The position numbers were made by a program, and so were the translations under genes. From contig CAZBSD010000003.1 of NCBI GenBank assembly GCA_964494735.1, positions 62,001-126,000 on the forward strand: a stretch of 64,000 bases of DNA. The letters are read 5' to 3'. The stretch's first letter is position 1, and each line of letters opens with the position of its first letter. This document shows positions 60,303 through 64,000 of this stretch, one piece after another. The notes under the pieces were generated by a model that was given only the letters and a program-made list of their open reading frames with translations, had not been told where the DNA came from and searched no databases. This DNA comes from PHAA01 sp964494735. GTDB taxonomy: Bacteria; Bacillota; Syntrophomonadia; Syntrophomonadales; Syntrophomonadaceae.

Positions 60303-60403
60303 CTGCTCTCACCGTCTACTGGGAAAAATGAGGGCCAAGTTGGGGCACAGGATGGCAGGATCTAGCTGCTCTCACCGTCTACTGGGAAAAATGAGGGCCA
60401 AGT
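60303..60403. repeat. two 38-bp direct repeats
   Basis: CTGCTCTCACCGTCTACTGG plus 18 further bases occur identically at 60303-60340 and 60366-60403, separated by 25 bases. Nothing else in the window matches. Closely spaced terminal repeats occur at the ends of IS21-type elements, but no transposase frame is present. Confidence 0.75.
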
Positions 60404-60555
60404 ACTACAGATCGGCTGAGCATTGCAGAGGGGATTTTGGTTGAGCCCGTTTTACATCAAACCACATCCTAAAGTTGTTGGGGAGTATGGGTTCGGGAAG
60501 AACTTAGGGTGGCAGAATGGGATTTGGGGATAAATATTGGGAGGAGTAATCACAC

Positions 60556-61191
60556 ATGAAGGTAGTCGCGTTTAATGGCAGTCCCCACAAAGAAGGCAAT
60601 GCCTATCACGCCCTGAAGCTGGTGCTGGCGGAGCTCGAAAAAGAAGGTATCGAGACCGAGATCGTCAATGTGGGCACCAAGAAAGTGAACGGCTGCGTTG
60701 CTTGCCTCAAGTGCCACAAGAGCAAGGACCAGCGCTGCGCCCAGAGCAAGGACAAGGTCAATGACTGGATCCAGAAGATGATTGGTGCGGACGGCATCAT
60801 CCTGGGATCACCGGTCCATTTTGCTTCGGCCAGTGCCACCATGACCGCCTTTCTGGATCGGGCCTTCTATGTGGCCGGGGCCAACGGAGGCTTGTTTCGC
60901 CATAAGGTTGGAACCGCGGTGGTAGCTGTAAGGAGAGCCGGCGCCACAGTCACCCTGGATCAGCTCCATCGCTACCTGCTGTATGCCGAGATGTTCCTGC
61001 CCTCGTCGAATTACTGGAACATTATCCATGGTGCCCTTGAAGGGGAGGCCCTCCAGGATGCAGAAGGCTGCCAGACCATGCAGGTACTGGGCCGCAACAT
61101 GGCCTTCCTGATGAAATCGATAGAAAACGGCAAAGCGACTATCCAGCAGCCGGATAAAGTGCGCAAGGTGTTTACCAACTTCATCCGCTAG
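60556..61191 (+). CDS. flavodoxin-fold NAD(P)H-dependent oxidoreductase
   Basis: A 211-residue FMN protein of the NADPH-dependent FMN reductase/iron-sulfur flavoprotein type: FNGSPHKEGNAYHAL phosphate loop, VNGCVACLKCHKSKDQRC cysteine motif near residue 46, and GSPVHFASAS. The Cys spacing resembles archaeal iron-sulfur flavoproteins, so a [4Fe-4S] cluster is possible. GGGAGG lies eight bases upstream. Confidence 0.9.
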   Translation: MKVVAFNGSPHKEGNAYHALKLVLAELEKEGIETEIVNVGTKKVNGCVACLKCHKSKDQRCAQSKDKVNDWIQKMIGADGIILGSPVHFASASATMTAFLDRAFYVAGANGGLFRHKVGTAVVAVRRAGATVTLDQLHRYLLYAEMFLPSSNYWNIIHGALEGEALQDAEGCQTMQVLGRNMAFLMKSIENGKATIQQPDKVRKVFTNFIR

Positions 61192-61459
61192 AGAGCCACG
61201 GAATCAGTACGTTTGCTGCATTCAGAGGTGGCCACTGGGATGGAGGATGAGAGGCGATTGTGTTCCAGACTTTTGCTGATTTGAGAGTGCCCTTGACGCA
61301 TGTGGATGAGACAGTTGTGATTCTTTGGCCATGCCGATGCAGCCGATGAGTTGCATCTGGTTTTGGCTGATTGAGCCGGCCATGACCGGTGTAAGCCTGG
61401 GATGCCCTGCGTTCATGTTTTGGCGATATGAGGTCGACCAAGAATGATGAGGAGTGCGA
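61192..61459. other. intergenic region between convergent genes
   Basis: No credible gene on either strand. The composition (TG-rich on plus) and position next to the 38-bp repeats suggest old mobile-element debris, but I find no recognisable peptide. Confidence 0.3.
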
Positions 61460-62596
61460 TCAGCTATCCGCCCGTTTTATATCTAAATTATCCTGTGCGG
61501 GGCCAGTTTCGATATGCCGTTTGGGGACCGCCACTATCATCCCCCCTACCCCAATGGCGGCGGCGAAGAACATCACCCCCCGGTAGCCGTAGTACTGGGC
61601 AATAATCCCGCCCAACAACGGCCCGATGGCATTGCACAGATTTAGGGTTGCTTGGAAAAGGCCGCTGGCGGCACCGGGCTCCCGGCCTATCCTTAGCACC
61701 AGCAGCAGAGCGCCCACATATAGACAGGCCCAGGCTGCTCCCAGCACCACCTGGATAAATAACAACGGCTGCAGGCTGTGCGCCAAACCATAACCCAGGA
61801 ATACCATGATGGAAAGCACCTGGCCGACCGCGAAGACCTTGGCCGGGTCAAATCTATCCAACACCCGCATCACGAAGAACTGCACCACGAAGTTTATCAT
61901 CCACAAGGCGGCGATCCAGGAATTGCCCACCCCCAGTGAGGCCAGATACAGGGGCAGGATTATGAACACCGAAGTCGCCCCCAGGTGACGCAGGAAGACC
62001 GATAAATAGACGGTGCGCCCATTCTTTAGCACCTCGACCAGGTTGGGCTTGCGCCCCTCCGGAATGGATACCTCGGTCGCGGGCCGGGGCAAAAATATGG
62101 ACATGGCGAAGGCCACCGCGCAGAATATGGAACTGGCCAGGAATAGCGTGTGGATATCGGTGATCAAGGTGGCGGTAGCCGATCCACCGATCCAGCCCAG
62201 CGAACTGAAGGAGCTGAATTTGCCCATGTCCAGGCCCGACTCGAAGGCATAAGCAACCACCGCCGCTGCCGTTACACCCAGGGAGAGGCCGACGAAGGCC
62301 CGCGCCGCCGCCAAAGCGATCAGGTTGACGGCCAGGAGTTGGGCAGCAAAGGCAATTGTGCACATCAACAGACCGAGGCGGATGAAGTGGAGTTTGCCTC
62401 GTTGATCCGATTTCTGCCCTGAATAGAGAGATGCCAACAAGAATGCAGCCCCATACGAGGCCCCCAATAAGCCGATGTGCAGGGAACTGCCGCCCAGGGA
62501 CGCACCCAGCAGCGGTATGAAAATGGCTGAACTCTGTACCGCCCCATTGACCAGGAAATAGGCGGCACTGACCAGGAAAAGGGTCTGTTTGGACAT
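61460..62596 (-). CDS. major facilitator superfamily transporter
   Basis: A 378-residue, 12-helix MFS protein with the loop-2 region YSGQKSDQRGKLHFIR resembling the family's GxLxDRxGRR motif. It probably exports a drug or metabolite. It is a single gene with no regulator beside it. Confidence 0.88.
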   Translation of the reverse strand: MSKQTLFLVSAAYFLVNGAVQSSAIFIPLLGASLGGSSLHIGLLGASYGAAFLLASLYSGQKSDQRGKLHFIRLGLLMCTIAFAAQLLAVNLIALAAARAFVGLSLGVTAAAVVAYAFESGLDMGKFSSFSSLGWIGGSATATLITDIHTLFLASSIFCAVAFAMSIFLPRPATEVSIPEGRKPNLVEVLKNGRTVYLSVFLRHLGATSVFIILPLYLASLGVGNSWIAALWMINFVVQFFVMRVLDRFDPAKVFAVGQVLSIMVFLGYGLAHSLQPLLFIQVVLGAAWACLYVGALLLVLRIGREPGAASGLFQATLNLCNAIGPLLGGIIAQYYGYRGVMFFAAAIGVGGMIVAVPKRHIETGPAQDNLDIKRADS

Positions 62597-63048
62597 GTTG
62601 CAAGTCCCCTAAAAAATAGATAAGGCCGGCTCTTCAATAAATCCTTCGTACCTATATTCCGTCATGATACCATTTCCCCTTGATAATAGCATCAAAAAGG
62701 ACGTCACCTTATGGCACCGCCCTTGGGGCGTATCTGGTTCTATACCGGATCGGAAGGGAAGAGCGAAGCCATGCAGTAACGATGCCTGCGGTTAATCACT
62801 TTGGGCAGGCTACGGCTCGGTGGTGGAGATCAAGGCATATTAGAAGCCGGTGATTGAGGCGTACTGATAGTACGTCGATTGAACCCGGAATCCGATACTG
62901 AACCTGGACCCAGGCAGGCGACGGCTCGGGAGGGAATGGCGCGGCACAAGTGAAGCCCGCGACTGAGGCGTATATGAATACGTCGATCGAGCGGGCTTTG
63001 CGCAGTAACGATGCTATTCATTTCCGAGATAGCCTGGGGGAAAAGGGT
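62597..63048. repeat. structured repeat cluster, copies D and E plus a partial copy
   Basis: Copy D (62830-62904): CCGG, GATTGAGGCGTAC, TGATA, GTACGTCGATTGA, CCGG. Copy E (62910-63037): closed by CCAGGC/GCCTGG, with AGCCCGC, GACTGAGGCGTAT, ATGA, ATACGTCGATCGA, GCGGGCT, then GCAGTAACGATGC. At 62767-62790 a further AAGCCATGCAGTAACGATGC looks like a partial copy. The cluster abuts purine-rich RNA unit 3. Confidence 0.78.
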
Positions 63049-63391
63049 AAGCTCCAACGAACCTTTATCGACTTACTTTCCTTCTTTGCCTTCCTACTTC
63101 GTTTCTTATCTTTTGACTTTTCTTGATACCTTCGTCTTTAAGGATTTTCTTTTACTTTTAGTTTATTTTCAGTTTAACTTTACTTCTCTTTCTTATTTAC
63201 TTTATTCCTTCTTTTCAGAATTTTGGAGTAAATAATTAGTTTCGGTATCGTTATTCTGTTGTAAACTAATTTCTCTTACTTTTCCTTGATATAGTAAATT
63301 TCTTTACCTTGGTATCTTGATCGGTTGCAAGATTTTTGTTTCTGTTGTCTGGCTCTGTAAGGATTTTTGTCTTAGGTATTCCTTGGAGCTT
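63049..63391 (-). ncRNA. candidate purine-rich non-coding RNA, copy 3
   Basis: The most AT-rich copy, 343 bases. On the plus strand 63061-63120 has only 11 purines in 60 bases, so the transcript is about 80 percent purine there. Promoter, 5'/3' closing helix, GNRA hairpin (63293-63308) and 3' block are all conserved. I see no clear terminator; the transcript would run into copy E. Confidence 0.72.
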
Positions 63392-63397
63392 ACAAGT

Positions 63398-63426
63398 AGT
63401 ATATGCAGTGCCAAACCAAGTGTCAA
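63398..63426 (-). promoter_or_regulatory. promoter of purine-rich RNA unit 3
   Basis: TTGACA and TATACT with exactly 17 bases on the minus strand. The upstream block AACTTTCACAAT is present. Confidence 0.85.
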
Positions 63427-63617
63427 TAATTGTGAAAGTTAGAATTTTCTTAAACTTCTGTGACGGTGTCAATTTTATCTGGTTGCTCAAATAGTTATCG
63501 GCGAGCACATTCGGCTGGTCCCAGGAATTCATCCTACAGCCTCTACAACTGCTCTTCCCAGTCCAGTAAAGGTGGACTGTTCTACTCTGCGGTAGGACCT
63601 TGTATTTTTCCTTGCCC

Positions 63618-63749
63618 CTATTTGGAATTATGCGTCGATGGCCCGCCATGCTTATTCAGCAATTCGAGTATCTCTTCGACGTCCACCGTATACTCGACCA
63701 CGTCCCGATCTTCATTGACATCAGACTTGATCTTGGGTTGTTCAGCCAT
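63618..63749 (-). CDS. small acidic protein, 43 residues
   Basis: A short gene starting MAEQPKIKSDVNEDRDVVEY and ending with GGPSTHNSK. It has a clear ribosome site (GGAGG ten bases ahead). The middle (YTVDVEEILELLNKHG) would form an amphipathic helix. I do not recognise it. It is the first gene beyond purine-rich unit 3, upstream of that unit's promoter. Confidence 0.55.
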   Translation of the reverse strand: MAEQPKIKSDVNEDRDVVEYTVDVEEILELLNKHGGPSTHNSK

Positions 63750-63959
63750 TTATGAAAAACCTCCATTATTAAAAGCTTTGGCATAGTATCCCCTCCAATC
63801 GAGTTTTTAGCAGGCGTCATTCAAGCAGGCAGGGGAATGTAGGATGCCTGAATAGGCTTTATGGAAGTGCTCCCAGACAGTATGCTATAATCAAAAGGTA
63901 ATATCTGGGGCCGATGTAGTCACTTCGCGTACACCCGTGACGTGTGGAAAGGAACAAGC

Positions 63960-64000
63960 ATGGACCTAAATCAGGAGCAGATTCAATATATAAACGAATG
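63960..64000 (+). CDS. start of an unidentified gene (cut by window end)
   Basis: Only MDLNQEQIQYINE is visible, after AAGGA, with a TATAAT-like -10 near 63885. The LNxEQ pattern is reminiscent of UvrD/PcrA-type helicase starts, but 13 residues are too few to assign. Confidence 0.4.
   Translation, partial: MDLNQEQIQYINE

Noticed and set aside
60303..60403. Two-unit CRISPR array
   Set aside because: Only two repeats of 38 bases with a 25-base spacer, no palindromic repeat character, no cas genes and no further units.
63266..63649. Protein-coding gene over the purine-rich unit (127-codon frame)
   Set aside because: The frame runs from the promoter region into the RNA; the corresponding frames in the other two copies differ in start and stop, and only the promoter-proximal part is similar because the DNA itself is conserved.

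Overview
The window looks like a scaffold from an anaerobic, endospore-forming member of the Clostridia (Bacillota), probably a metagenome-assembled genome. A GerA/GerB/GerC germinant-receptor operon marks an endospore former. The T-box leader, Fur-controlled FeoB, MetNIQ and PadR genes and many GGAGG ribosome sites fit Bacillota. Oxygen-sensitive systems (hgcAB, a polysulfide/thiosulfate-type molybdoenzyme, hemerythrin) point to anaerobic life. Three runs of N (about 3045-3145, 6907-7006, 10015-10024) show it is a scaffold. The topB gap must hide more DNA than its 100 Ns.

Layout. 1-6 kb: acyl-CoA dehydrogenase (cut by the window edge) with a MarR regulator, membrane proteins and two metallo-beta-lactamase-fold hydrolases. 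6-10 kb: topoisomerase III, then hgcA-hgcB, the mercury-methylation pair. 10-16 kb: a PAS histidine kinase and the ger operon. 16-22.5 kb: a sulfur-respiration block (molybdopterin catalytic subunit, TorD-type chaperone, FeS subunit, NrfD subunit) divergent from a split YeeE/YedE transporter; a two-domain rhodanese lipoprotein at 31 kb fits the same theme. 22.5-30.5 kb: a nitrate/sulfonate/taurine-type ABC transporter and a small glycan cluster. 32-42 kb: LysR, an eRF1-like protein, Fur with a FeoA-FeoB fusion, PadR with its membrane partner, and metNIQ. 42.6-48.7 kb: hemerythrin, HMA protein, P1B ATPase, TVP38, cardiolipin synthase, HD protein. 49.4-52.4 kb: a tryptophan operon behind a Trp T-box in which only trpB and trpA are intact. 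52.5-64 kb: oxidoreductases, an AOS-family aminotransferase, XRE/DUF2178, DUF4153, MFS and repeat-rich intergenic DNA.

The most unusual signal is non-coding. Three intergenic loci (about 48.9-49.4, 58.5-59.0 and 63.0-63.45 kb) carry diverged copies of one transcription unit on the minus strand: a TTGACA/TATACT promoter, a strongly purine-rich RNA of about 330-345 nt whose ends pair with each other, a conserved GNRA-loop hairpin with a covarying pair, and in two copies a terminator. Each is joined to a second, structured repeat of about 100-130 bp, of which at least six copies occur in the window. I cannot match the purine-rich RNA to a family I know.

A second theme is gene decay by internal deletion: trpE/trpG, trpD/trpF, an aroF tail, a slipin and a gerC survive only as end fragments. 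Whether these scars are real or assembly artefacts needs read-level checking.
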